Below are positions 12,460 to 23,048 of a stretch of DNA of 64,000 nt, piece after piece. A program made the position numbers and the translations under genes. Below the pieces are notes generated by a model that saw only the letters and a program-made list of their open reading frames with translations, searched no databases and was not told where the DNA came from. Origin of the DNA: Pyrenophora tritici-repentis (Eukaryota > Ascomycota > Dothideomycetes > Pleosporales > Pleosporaceae); NCBI RefSeq assembly GCF_003171515.1, contig NC_089390.1, positions 1,302,001-1,366,000 on the forward strand. Direction: 5' to 3'. Each line of letters opens with the position of its first letter. The stretch's first letter is position 1.

Positions 12460-13826
12460 CTATGCGCCCAGGCTGGGGAAGGCGCTGGAGTCAGTGATGT
12501 TGGGACCGGACTGGGCTCCACCACGGCCTCCACGGCCACGGCCCTCGCCACGTCCACGACCCTCACCGCCACGGCCACGTCCACGGAACTCACCACGGCC
12601 TTCACCGCGACCGCGTCCCTCACCGCGGAACTCGCCTCCACCACGACCACGACCCTCGCCGCCACGGAATTCACCACGGCCACGGCCGCGTCCTCCTCGG
12701 GCACCACCCTCACGGGGAGGGGGGGCAAGCATCTTGTCACCGTCAAGTTCGACGTGAACCTTCTCCTTGCGGGCGCGTTCGCGCTTGGCCTTGCCTTGTG
12801 AGCCAGCCATGAAGTCTTCTTGCTCCTCACGTGCGAGCGCGGTGCCCTCGGGGAACTTCTTGCTGCTGCCCTCGTTGGGCTTGCGGACGTTCTGAGGGGC
12901 AAGGGAAAGCTTCTTCTCAGCGAGCTCGGCGAGGTAGGCGGTGTAGGACTTGCTCTTGTCTTCAGGCTCGGCCTCAGGCTCGGCCTCAGCATCCTCTTTG
13001 ACGGCCTCCTTCTCTTCAGCGTGAGCGATGGCCTCGCCAGCCTGCTCGTCAGCCAGCTCGGCGTCACCGTCGTTTCCACCCCAGCCATGAGCTGCCTGCT
13101 TTTCGTGCTCACTATATAAATGTTAGATATGTCAAACAGACATGTGTAGTCTCTTACGCGATGCCGGTTCTGCTGTGGCGGTCACCCTCGTGACGGCCAC
13201 CACGACCACCACCGCGTCCACCACGACCACGGCCTCCACGCTGGCCACCACGGGCTCCAGTACCAGTGGGCTCTGATGGATGTTAGTCTGTGTTTGCATG
13301 GACCAATGAGGTTTCACTCACCGCCGGATCCCCTGCCGCGGTTCTTGTCAGACCCTACACCGCGATCCCGGAATGCTGTGTCGAATTAGCTAGTGTCCAG
13401 TGTGTCTCTCCCAAGCACTTTGGTTGTGTCTTGGATACTTCTTGGGTCCAACGTACCGTTCTCGTTGGCGCTGTCGGTCTGCTTGGCCCTGGTCTGGTGG
13501 CTGTTCCTCTCGGGAATGGGCTTGGGGGCGTCGGTTCCATCGCGCTTGCCATGCCTCATAACGGGCTTCTCAATTGCCCTTGTCGGTGGGTCGGCCGGCC
13601 TGTTGGGGTCGAGCTCTGGGTCATTGCCTGCGGGGTCATGAGTACATGTTTTTGACTGTGCTGTGAGTCTGCGACGTACCCAGTAGCTCGTAAATGTTCT
13701 GCGTTCAAAATTAGCCATTGAACTGGTAGAGGATCACAGCCGCATCGCAAGGCGGCAAGAAGGAGCGCAAAGTTGGACTCGATGGCGGGGTGAGTTGGAG
13801 CTTACCTTGGAAGCAATTTGCGACAT
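12460..13826 (-). CDS. Stm1-like ribosome/mRNA-binding RGG protein
   Basis: Protein of the Stm1 / HABP4-PAI-RBP1 family, which binds 80S ribosomes and mRNA and preserves ribosomes during starvation in yeast. Six exons: 13806-13826, 13680-13698, 13457-13627, 13322-13375, 13158-13272 and 12460-13111, in frame for 343 aa. The N-terminus (MSQIASKNIYELLGNDPELD) matches the Stm1_N pattern. An arginine-glycine block follows, then HABP4-type features: EHEKQAAHGWGG, a Glu-rich helix, and SYTAYLAELAEKKL. The C-terminus is a long RGG/RGRGEFRG repeat ending NITDSSAFPSLGA. Exons 1 and 2 are only 21 and 19 nt. Each junction has GT donors and CTAAY-like branch sites, so the chain is well supported. RGG tails usually bind RNA and are arginine-methylated. 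Confidence 0.88.
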
Positions 13827-14747
13827 CTTGACGAATTGGAGCGCCTTTCGCGCTTTGCCCTTCTAGATGCACAATCTGCCGGGTTGAAAGAAGAATGCGA
13901 GAGCTTCCCTACAAAAACTAGGGACGTGGCTCTCAGAGGTGGCTCGCGAACGGGGTTATAGACACGATGTTGCGGGCAGGAGGTTTTGGTGGTTCGAAAA
14001 TCGCCGTGGGTTGCTTCCGTAAGCGAGTAAAGTGGGGCACGGACTTGCAGACTGCAGAGGACAATGAAGCAATGACGCTGCAATTACTGCCGCATACGGC
14101 GCTTGCTTTGATTGTTTTGCGTACAACACAGATGGCAATGCATCCAAAGCACATTAATACAGAGGTATTGGTCTGCTACGCCAAAGTAGCCGTCTTCTCG
14201 TCAAGTGAAACAAGCGACATGCTCGACGGCACCTCAACCGAGGTTTATCCGTCGCTACAAGTTTCCCTGCCCTCTTTACTGCTGCTAGTATAGACATAGC
14301 GCCGCTCGGTTTCAAGATGACTGTTGGCGTCTTCCCTAACATGACTGGCGCAAATAGGCTGATCGTTGCGGGCGATTTCATATTACAATATGTACAAGCA
14401 ACGTCCCGTCTGCAATATGAAAAGACAGGCTGCGCTGTCGAAGAAGAGTGCATGTTTGATACAAATCCGCCGCTTCGCAAGAAGGTGCTCAATCAATTTC
14501 CTTCACAAATACACTGGCGCAGAAACCGTCCAGACCGAAAATGAACTTTTTGAATTTTCCCCAATCCGAGACTCATGGTCTCATATCCAACTCCATTGTG
14601 TGGTCGTAACACATGGTCATATGGTAAAAGCAGTTATTGCGCCCGCTAAACAGCGTCATTAAGAAGGGTATTAGTCGGCGAGATTCGTATCGTCCTTTAA
14701 ACATGTCCGCTCTAACCTTCTCTTACTGTTCCATCATCTTCATAGCA
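13827..14747. other. Intergenic region between Stm1-like and bZIP genes
   Basis: Both neighbours are on the minus strand, so this holds the Stm1-like promoter and the bZIP 3' region. A 108-codon open frame at 13967-14293 (+) has no recognisable family features and I do not call it. Confidence 0.55.
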
Positions 14748-15323
14748 TCATCTGCTCTCATACATGGTCGGAAAATGCATGCTGGCGGACAGTCCAAACG
14801 GGTCGGCATCGAGCATCGGATCGTACGGGTCGAAAAGGTGGTTGTTGTTCATAGCGTTGAAAATTTGGCCGCCGTCGTTGGGTGCTAATGAGGTTGGACT
14901 GGCAAAGGGAGGGTTCTGCGATGGCGGCATAGGCGGGGGCATGTTGTTCGAGGGCGGAAAGTTTTGCTGGGGGAATGGTCCGGGGCCGGCAGAATGGTCG
15001 CTTGGGTCATCGTGATCGTAGGAGTCGGCTTGCTCCTCGTACTCCTGCTCTGTACAACGAAATCAGCCTAGGATTTCAAAGTCCTATACGTAAATAGGGG
15101 AAAAGGAAACGGGTCAGCTTGCCAAGTTGTGACATGTGGTCCGAGAATTGTGCCTGATAGAAAGAGGAAGGACCACTGCTCTGTGTCATGTTATTTGCAT
15201 TGGTGCCGACAGTGGATGGAGTCGACAAGCCATTCGACGGAGGCTGGTTGTTGGTCACTAGAGAGGGTCGCTGGGCGCCCATCATGGGCGTGAAGTTTGA
15301 CCTAGGGGGCTGCGGCCGTAGTG

Positions 15324-15355
<32 letters not shown>

Positions 15356-16247
15356 GAAGGCATGGGCCCAAAGTTGGGTGACACTGATTGACCATGAGGC
15401 ATAAAGTTGGGCGAGCGCGTTGCTGATTGAGCAGGCGAGGAAAGATGGGAGCCTGGGGTAGGCTGGGACAATGGTGAGCGCTGGATAGGCCCATCCGGTT
15501 GAATCATGGCCAGTCCATTCGAGGCGTCAAGCTTGGGCGGGCCTTGTAGCGAGCGCCGCTGTTGCTGTCTATTCATCATGGCACGTTGCTGCAGAGGAGC
15601 CTGGTTGGGTGAAGTATGCGCAGACACTGGGGCTCTGGTTGGGCCCAAGTTTGGACTACCAGTCTTTGCACGCAACTCAGCCTGGACGTCGATGCCTGAG
15701 GAAGGAACAGTGGTTAGCGCATGTACATGCAAGGCTGGGGTGTTTAGAAAATCGGGGCTACCTTTCTCTAGTAGAATCCTCTCCAGTAGAGAATTCTTAT
15801 ACCGGAGCATAAGGCATTCGTCGGCGGCGGTGCGGTGACTGTTTTGCAGGTTCTGCAGCGTATCCTCATGGTGCTTAATGGTGCTCTCCAATTGCTTGAT
15901 GTACTCAGTACGGCGCTCACGGAAGGCGGCTTGCGCCTGCCTGTTGCGCTGCTTGCGCTCTTCTGAAGTGGCATATATCTTACGAGGCTTGGTTAGTGCT
16001 AGCTTGGACACGGTGATGGGCTCATGAATCGGAGCAGTCATGGCAGGCATAATCAAAAGCAGAGGTGAACGGGAAGGCTCACTGGTTTACGGCCGCCTTT
16101 GCGCTTCTGCTGCTGGGGCTCCTCCTGGGTATATGTCTCAGCCAGGCCGGGTTCAGGCGACGATCCGATAGAAGACGTGGAACCATCGCGCTCAGCCTCC
16201 GCCTTGCCCACGGGAGCCGTCATATCTGTTACGAGACTATCTCCCAT
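14748..16247 (-). CDS. AP-1-like bZIP transcription factor
   Basis: Fungal AP-1/Yap-type basic-leucine-zipper regulator. Exons 16083-16247, 15762-15978, 15123-15695 and 14748-15049 join to 418 aa. The basic region is created by the first splice (KRKGGRKP to IYATSEERKQRNRQAQAAFR) and shows the NRxAQxxFRER signature of the Yap family. The zipper follows (YIKQLESTIKHHEDTLQNL, then LMLRYKNSLLERILLEKG). The rest is Pro/Gln-rich activation-type sequence with ten consecutive Gln. Intron 2 (66 nt, 15696-15761) is a multiple of three with no stop, so retention would also be read through. Intron 3 fits best as GC-AG (GGCAAGC donor, 15050-15122); a GT donor 32 nt further on is also in frame. The start is the first real ATG in the frame; GTG codons lie upstream. 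Target genes unknown. Confidence 0.85.
15324..15356 (-). repeat. CAG/CAA microsatellite coding for polyglutamine
   Basis: A run of alternating CAA and CAG codons on the minus strand encodes ten Gln in the middle of the bZIP protein. Mixed codons usually make such tracts more stable than pure CAG. Length variation between strains is likely. Confidence 0.85.
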
Positions 16248-18316
16248 GTGCGGCCACCGTACCCCTCGGTGCTGATAGAGGGGCACAGAGGCGCCAAGAG
16301 TCTTGCTCGAGGCGACGAAGGCAGGTAGATATGGATGGCAAGAGGGTCAGGTCGCTTAGGCGCGCTTGTGATGGGCAGCCGCAGCGCCGGGTCGAATAGC
16401 GAAGCCGTGTGTATGGGGTTTTGATAATGTCTGATAAGAAGAGAGCGATCGGGCCTGTGTGTGGTCGCGCAGTAGTTGTGAGGTAAGCTCTTGGGTAATG
16501 GAAACAAAGATGGGCTCGAACGGAGGGGCGGAGGTGCTGGACTGTAAAAGGCGGGCGGACCACTCTCTCTTTTGCCCAGATGGCTCCTCCTCCAGAGTGG
16601 TTAAGGCGCAGTCGGACGGCCAGCAGAAGATTCCTCTGTGGCGGGCAGCAAATGGCACGCGTGCTCCCGCTGCTGGCAGCTGGGCACCTCCAACGCGCAA
16701 TGACGGCCAAGCGGGCGGACGTGCGGTTGGCCGAAAGCTCAGAATTTTCTCGCGGGGTGCTCACGCTGCATCACGGCTCTGGCAGCCAGGCTTTGGTTTG
16801 GAGCAGGCCTGGTGGAGGAGGGCGGACAGGCCTCCTGTTGCCGAGCTGCATAAAGATACTGCATGTAGCAAAGCGGGCGTCTAGCTCCCGCGCCACTAGA
16901 AGTTTTTCCTCAGCTTCTCCGGCTTCTCCATGGGAGCTGACTGCCAAGCACGCGACGCCGTGCCGTGAGCGACGGCGAGTCCCCACGAGACTATGTTTAT
17001 ATGCGACGCTGTCGCAATTCCCTCGACGTCTTCATCGCAGCCATTGCAATTACATACTTTAGAGGAGCCCGTCGCGTACACATACGCCAGCGGGCTAGCA
17101 CAGCCGTTGCTAGTCACTGCCCATTGACCAATGCCCTAGCCACCTGCATCAGCCGACACCGACCTCGGAGCTGGTAGACTGCCCCTGCCCTACCAACACG
17201 CACACACCTCGGCCGGATGAGGTCATCACACGCGCACCTCGACATGCACCCAACGCTGCTCGCTGCTGGCATTGGTGCTGACCTTGGCCTGTTACCTCCG
17301 TAGCCAGGACGAAGGCAACGCGGCCGCCCGCAAGAGGCCACCGAGTTCTCCGTCACGCGCTTGATCCTTGCGGAACTTCCCGTCGATACGAGTCCAGCTG
17401 CTTACGGGAAAGAGCTGTCCATGGCGACTGCCTTGCGCTGCGACTGTTTACATGCACGCCTTCCCGACATCGACCATGTCTATGTACTGTATGCACCACC
17501 TGAGCCCTATTAGCCTGAAGCAGCCGTGGCGTCGTCGCGCTTTTTCTCGGCTGAACCCTCAGGTGACCTGAACACGGTCGAGACTCGCACGCCCAATGCT
17601 TGCTTGATCCACATGCACTCCCACTAGCATTGTCACTGAGCACTCCGACGGACAAGACCACCGACATGAACCCGCGTGTGTTGTATCTACACATGTCTTC
17701 GTGTCGCCATCTCCTGAGAATCTGACTCTGACTTCAACACGCGGCTGTAATCAGTGCGTCCATGCACCTGGCCAAAGTCGTGCAAATGCTGCCAGTTGAT
17801 GAATCTGACGCGTGCATGACTACCTAATCATTCTCGGAAATCTCTTTTCTGTCAATATGAACAACTCTCCTCTAGCTCGTGAAACCATCCTGTCTCCTAG
17901 AGATGACAGAGCCCGTAAAGGCATGGCTGTCATCTCATGTGCGAAGAAAGGAATCCCCCTTCAATCTTGTCTTGCCCATTTGTTGCCGTGTGCTCGAGTG
18001 CGTGGAAAGAGCAACCTTCCCCAGCCGCTTACCCTCCAGCCGCAATGGCATCCACCGCATTCGTGTCCAGCTCCCATATGCACCCATCTTGACAATGCAA
18101 CCCCCAGCCACAGTCCTCACTCGCCTACCAGCATATTCAAGCATCGAAATAGGCTCATATGACTTTTCCCCCTGAATTCAGCAGTATCAGATCCCGCATC
18201 AATCACTCGGTCAGCTTCTAGTCGCTAGTCGCCAGCTTTGCGCGCAGTACATCCTTCACGAGGGTGCTTTGCAGTGTCTTGCCTCCACCAAGACATCCCG
18301 CTGACGGTAGGCAGCA
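16248..18316. other. Divergent intergenic region upstream of bZIP and arrestin genes
   Basis: About 2.1 kb between the start codons of the bZIP gene (-) and the arrestin-like gene (+). It must contain both promoters and, given the length, probably long leaders. I see no coding region, repeat or RNA gene in it. Confidence 0.55.
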
Positions 18317-21073
18317 ATGACTTTTTCCGAAATCGCGGGACGGCTGCTGAAAGGGTCAGGACATTCGCAGCCGCCGCCTGGCAAACATCACCTACCATCT
18401 GACCTCGATCCCTCTCCGGATCGCACCAGTCTGTCTTCTCTCTTCGCTTCACCCGAGTCTGATTGCCAGATTGTAGGCCGTGACGGAATCACTGGTAGTC
18501 AACTCGGCGAACCCAGAGGTCACTCAATTGCCTCTCTCTGGGCGAAGACCCGGCCTTTATCAGATATTCGTGAAGTCACCGAATCAAGCTTTGCTGATAC
18601 CTTACCACGCAATATTATGGCCAACAACATCCTCCAAAGTAACTCTCGTACAGACATGACACTAAAACCATCTGTTACATCGAGACGACGTCCGAGCAAC
18701 GACACTCGACACGGTGAGAACGCTGAGCCAGACAGGAAGAACAGCGTCGAGAGTAACGGCATTCGATCCCTCTACCGTGGTCCATCTTCTCCAACACCGT
18801 CGCCTAAAAGCCCTGGAGACAACGACAGCATATCCAGTATATATAGCGTCCCACCAAGCAATGTGCCACCGCGATCATCCTCACGACCTCGTGCATACAG
18901 CACATCCCGGCCCCGACAGCAACCGCAGATACCGCCCATACAAATAACACAGCCGACGGCAACGGCGACGCTTGACGCGATACCTACAATGCAACCTCCA
19001 ACCCCTAAGAACAGTGCAAATGCTATCCCTGGGCATGGACAATCACAGTCTCCGTTGCGCCATGTCGCCGCACGCTTCGATCCTATATCCAACGACACCA
19101 ACCGACGCGTACCCTCCAGAACGTTTGTTCGCGATCCAATATCGAAAGAACTACTAGAATTCCCGTCGCATCGGCATCCTCGCATCGATCTCGGACTAGA
19201 CTTATCTGCTGGCATATTCGTGGGTGGAGGCTCCATTGAAGGGACTGTGCAGATCAACGTCGACGATGCAGAGCGGATACGTCATAGAAGGACTCTGGAC
19301 ATCGCTCGGATATCTGTCGACCTTCTCGGAACCGAGGAAGTCAGCGGCAACAGACGAGCTGTGTTCCTGAACTTGGCTACAGAGCTTCTCGACGAGCAAA
19401 ACCCGCCGCCTCAGAATATGGTAGATACACAGGAGCCAGTAGGCTCAGACGATCTATTCTGGCATCTAATGCCCTCTATGACGAATCTTGCATTCAACCT
19501 TAGCTTACCACTCAATGTCGGACCCCCGCCCTTTCATTCAAGAAACGCCAGGATCAGATACATACTTTGCGTTTCTCTCCTTATCCGTGACCAGGGAAAG
19601 CAGTACATTGTTAGGACATCCGAAGATGTTTCAGTACTCTCCGTGTATGATCGTATGGGCTCTGCAGGTTGTCAACCTACAGTAGCAAAGCTAACAGCAC
19701 GGCAGCTGAAAAGGCGCTCATGTCACTACCGAGTCCGTTGACTGCCTCAGACGAATGGATCAAGCCCCGCGATACTACAGTGGAAGTCATCCGAGTCACT
19801 GCTGGTCTACATCGACAAGTCTGGGTCAGCGGCACCAGTCTTTACGTTGACGTCCACATCGCCAACAACAGTCGCAAGACGGTGAAGAAGATCGAGCTCC
19901 AGTTGGAGAGGGATATACTTTGCTACAAACACGTTTGTTGGGCAGGCTCGATATTTCATTACACGACGATACTAATGGGTACGCTTGTTAGGCTGCTGCA
20001 TCCACAATGGAGAAGTCTGCGGGTCAGGCTCGTATCTTTGACAGCAACGAGCGGTCTATACTAAGCAAAGCAACGGTCAAGCACGGCTCCGCCGGCTGGC
20101 ATGGTGTATCGTCATCTCAAACCCATATACGTACCTGTGATCTCGAAGTACCTCGTGGGCATGCTACAGTAAAGTGCGGTAGGTCACGAGTCTGTACGCT
20201 GCCATCGTGATGCTGATAGATTAGGGAAATATTTTGAAGTCCGTTACTTCCTCAATGTAACGGTCGGTAGCGCACACACGTCAGTATTTGTCTATACATC
20301 GCCTACGTAGCTGACAGATTCCAGGAAGCTTGTCGCAGTTCAGCTCCCCATCGTGCTCATTCATATGGTAAGTCTTAATCAAACCTTCTCCAGCTCCAAC
20401 CTCACTAATCATCAGCCTGTAGAACTCTCTTGATGTAGTCCCCAACTCCGTCGCCCAAGTCGCCATGGCTATTGAAGAGAAGCGTACAGCACGCCAGACC
20501 CCATTACGCCTTGGTCGCCGCCCCTCACAGTCCGTTCAAGGCCGTGCCTTTGCAGCGCCGCGGATGCAATCGTTGGAGCGCATGCGCGCCAGGGACGAGG
20601 TCATTCAAGAGCTGGGTCAAGCGTTGGAACAAAGTCCCCGCAAGTATGCTCTCCGCCGCGCAAACTCAAACTTTGATTACCGCACACCGCCCTCGAACCG
20701 CAAAGGCAGGATTCTTGGCGACGGAGAAGCTGCCGACTTGCAAGACCGCCTACGACGGGTAAGGTCAAACGAAACCATGGGCTCTAGACCCCCAACAATT
20801 CATAGAGGTAACTCGGAGAGTTTGAGACGTGGCGCTGGCTCAGCTTTTGGCTTCCGAGAAGCCGAAGTCCGTGAGGATATTGAGCTGGGGGGGTTGGGTG
20901 CGTCGGGTGATGGGCTGCTGAAGGAGAGATTAGAACGGACTAGTGATCGACAGTATAGGTTTAGCAAAAAGAGAAGTGTAGAGAGGTGGAGGGGTGTGGC
21001 GAATGTTGGGGTGGGGTGGTTGAAAGGGGGAAATGGCGTCAAAGATGATAGGGAGAGAGATGGCTGGGTTTGA
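18317..21073 (+). CDS. Arrestin-like adaptor protein (ART family)
   Basis: Arrestin-fold protein, probably one of the alpha-arrestins that link Rsp5-type ubiquitin ligases to membrane transporters. Six exons: 18317-19652, 19706-19932, 19992-20178, 20225-20279, 20325-20367 and 20423-21073, giving 832 aa in frame. The first 270 residues are disordered and Ser/Pro-rich. The N-arrestin sandwich starts near HPRIDLGLDLSAGIFVGGGS and continues to RYILCVSLLIRDQG. The C-arrestin sandwich covers QVWVSGTSLYVDVHIANNS to KYFEVRYFLNVTVG and LVAVQLPIVLIHMNSLD. A basic disordered tail of about 200 residues closes the protein. I see no PPxY motif, so coupling to an HECT ligase would need another site. Introns are 46-59 nt with clear GCTAAC or CTGAC branch sites. 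No specific orthologue is assigned. Confidence 0.83.
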
Positions 21074-21382
21074 GTGCGCGGCGTTTTGCAGCGTGTTGGA
21101 TATACCGGGTATGAATTGATGATGTTCTTTGTTGTTTACTTGATACAGAAATGAACGTTGGATAATGATATTTCTAGGTAGGAGATAATCTACTTTATCC
21201 ACGTAAGGCGTTCATGACTATATGTACATGGGCATAGGATAGGGTGCTTCGCTTGGTTAGTACGTCACTGTGTAAGATTGTTGTTCAGAATATGTACGAT
21301 AAAACATGAATATAGTCATCTCATTCGTTTATTCATTTTTCAATACTATACAATAATATACAGTCATGATGGAGTTCGTCCC
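21074..21382. other. Convergent 3' intergenic region
   Basis: About 310 bp between the stop codons of the arrestin-like gene (+) and the SMP-repeat gene (-). AT-rich and consistent with two facing polyadenylation regions. Nothing else seen. Confidence 0.6.
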
Positions 21383-22111
21383 TTATGACCTGCTCTTGCC
21401 AAGCTCAGATTGCGCAGTAGATGTCGGTCCACCCTTGACTCGCTCGCCGCCAGTGACCATCTTCTCGCCCTCTGTAATATCATGTAGCGCCTGGCTGGTA
21501 ATGGGCTCCTTGGCATGTGACTGCGCCTGCGCCGTCGGTCCACCCCTTACTGGCTGCGCCTCACCCGTAAGCTTCTTCTCTGCCTCGTTGATCTTGCTCA
21601 GCGTCTCCGAGTCGAATGTACCCGAGTGGTTGTTGGAGTTTGAGTTTGTGTTGTTGCCTGATGATGCATTTCTCGTTGCGTTGTTGTTGTTGTTGGTGCT
21701 TCCAGAGTTTGTCAACGCCGATTGAGCGACGGCTGTAGGGCCACCCTTGAAAGGCTCATCGGTACCCGTGATTAGTTTCTCGCCCTCGGTGATGTCGTGG
21801 ACGACTTGCGAAGTAAGGATCTGGCCAACGTGCTGCTGGGCTTTTGCGGTTGGGCCGCCTTTTACGGGCTCGTCGGTGCCGGTGATGAGTTTCTCTGCGG
21901 CGGTGATTTGCGAGATGAAGGCTGGGTCGACTTGAATATTCATAGCGACAGCAGATATGGAGAAGGGACGTGTGCTGTGGTTGCTGAGGTCATTGACGTT
22001 GAAAAGGGACTGCTTGAAGGGTGTCGGTCTTGAGGAAGCGGTGATGGGAGTGCTTGCTTGTCTGGCAGCAAGGAAGACACTGCGGTTGATGCGGAGGAGT
22101 CTGGACGCCAT
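21383..22111 (-). CDS. SMP (seed maturation protein)-repeat protein, probably mitochondrial
   Basis: Small protein of 242 aa whose body is built from SMP/LEA-type repeats. The unit reads roughly ITAAEKLITGTDEPVKGGPT followed by AQQHVGQ and LTSQVVHDITEGEK. It occurs twice: a first pair before about residue 130 and a second pair near 168-240 (INEAEKKLTGEAQPVRGGPT, ITEGEKMVTGGERVKGGPT). An Asn/Ser-rich linker separates them. SMP proteins were first known as plant late-embryogenesis proteins and also occur in fungi, where a stress or desiccation role is suggested but not proven. Residues 1-35 are rich in Arg, Ser and Ala with no acid residue (MASRLLRINRSVFLAARQ), like a mitochondrial presequence. 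Single exon. It diverges from the aldo-keto reductase gene across 0.9 kb. Confidence 0.85.
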   Translation of the reverse strand: MASRLLRINRSVFLAARQASTPITASSRPTPFKQSLFNVNDLSNHSTRPFSISAVAMNIQVDPAFISQITAAEKLITGTDEPVKGGPTAKAQQHVGQILTSQVVHDITEGEKLITGTDEPFKGGPTAVAQSALTNSGSTNNNNNATRNASSGNNTNSNSNNHSGTFDSETLSKINEAEKKLTGEAQPVRGGPTAQAQSHAKEPITSQALHDITEGEKMVTGGERVKGGPTSTAQSELGKSRS

Positions 22112-23048
22112 TGTGACAATTGGTGTGTGATGATGAGTTACTATGGCTTCTCTTCTAAATCTCCTTGATCGGTTCTTGTAGAGGGTATGTTTTAAAAAAT
22201 GCAGAATGGCGCAGCTTTTTGTAGTGTGATGAAGGACTGATGTAATGCCAATATTCCGTTTTTTACTTTTGACGCAGCCGTGTTCATGCAGGCCGGTGAC
22301 GTTTAAACTTGGTCGGCTACCTAGCTATGGACTTTTGTGCTACTTTACTATGGAACGTGCACCTTGCAATTTCTGCATCTATGGAGATGACATGTAATCA
22401 TTGACCCTGAGATGCAGGTACCATCACCGATGGCTGCGGCGAGTGTGCGATGCGCAGCTGCGATGTGGTGGAGCCATGATGTCAGCATTCTGGGGAAGAC
22501 GGCCAGCGATCCTTAAGCTAGCGATAGGCTAGGACCACGACATTTTCTCGATGTGACGATGTCGATGTTCTAGAATTGATTACTGGAAGAGCGATCAGAG
22601 ATGCTGAAGACTCACAATGTCGTGTTAAGAGGGTTGCAACTTTGACGTCTGGCCAATTCAGGACCGGAGATTACGGTATTAACGGGATGGCGCATGTGGA
22701 CTTGTTCCAAAACAGACACCAGTTCCATGGGCTTCAACGATTGGATTGTTTTAGCGGTGAATTCTATTCCAGTATCCAATAAAGAGTATATTATGTCACC
22801 TTTGAGTGGCAGCTTCAATACATAGGGACAGTACCGGGATACTGCAAATATGGGTTCTGGCGGCGTTAACGCACCATCCGACACACTTCCCGGTCATTGT
22901 TCCAGGAGTTGAAGGGTATAAGGGATATAAGATTATATGGGATAAGAGTAAAATTGATAATACAGTACAGTATTGCAAGCACATTTCCAATCCTTTCTCA
23001 GTCCAGAAACTCGCAAACTCATCCCATCTTCATTTGGTAGCCACCAAG
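22112..23048. other. Divergent intergenic region upstream of SMP and aldo-keto reductase genes
   Basis: Holds the promoters of the SMP-repeat gene (-) and the aldo-keto reductase gene (+). A frame open upstream of 23049 could extend the reductase N-terminus, but the family's start region (YHRILSPTAAVRVSPLCLGG) supports the ATG at 23049. No other feature seen. Confidence 0.55.

Noticed and set aside
12393..13112. 239-codon minus-strand frame over the Stm1-like gene
   Set aside because: It is a shadow of the repetitive GC-rich coding sequence; the family motifs lie in the other frame.
14001..14020. GGTTCGA-like sequence resembling a tRNA B box
   Set aside because: No matching A box, acceptor stem or cloverleaf could be built around it. 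The same holds for similar matches near 42660 and 61130.
22806..23048. N-terminal extension of the aldo-keto reductase from 22806
   Set aside because: The extra 81 residues do not fit the family, which begins a few residues before YHRILSP; the ATG at 23049 is the natural start.
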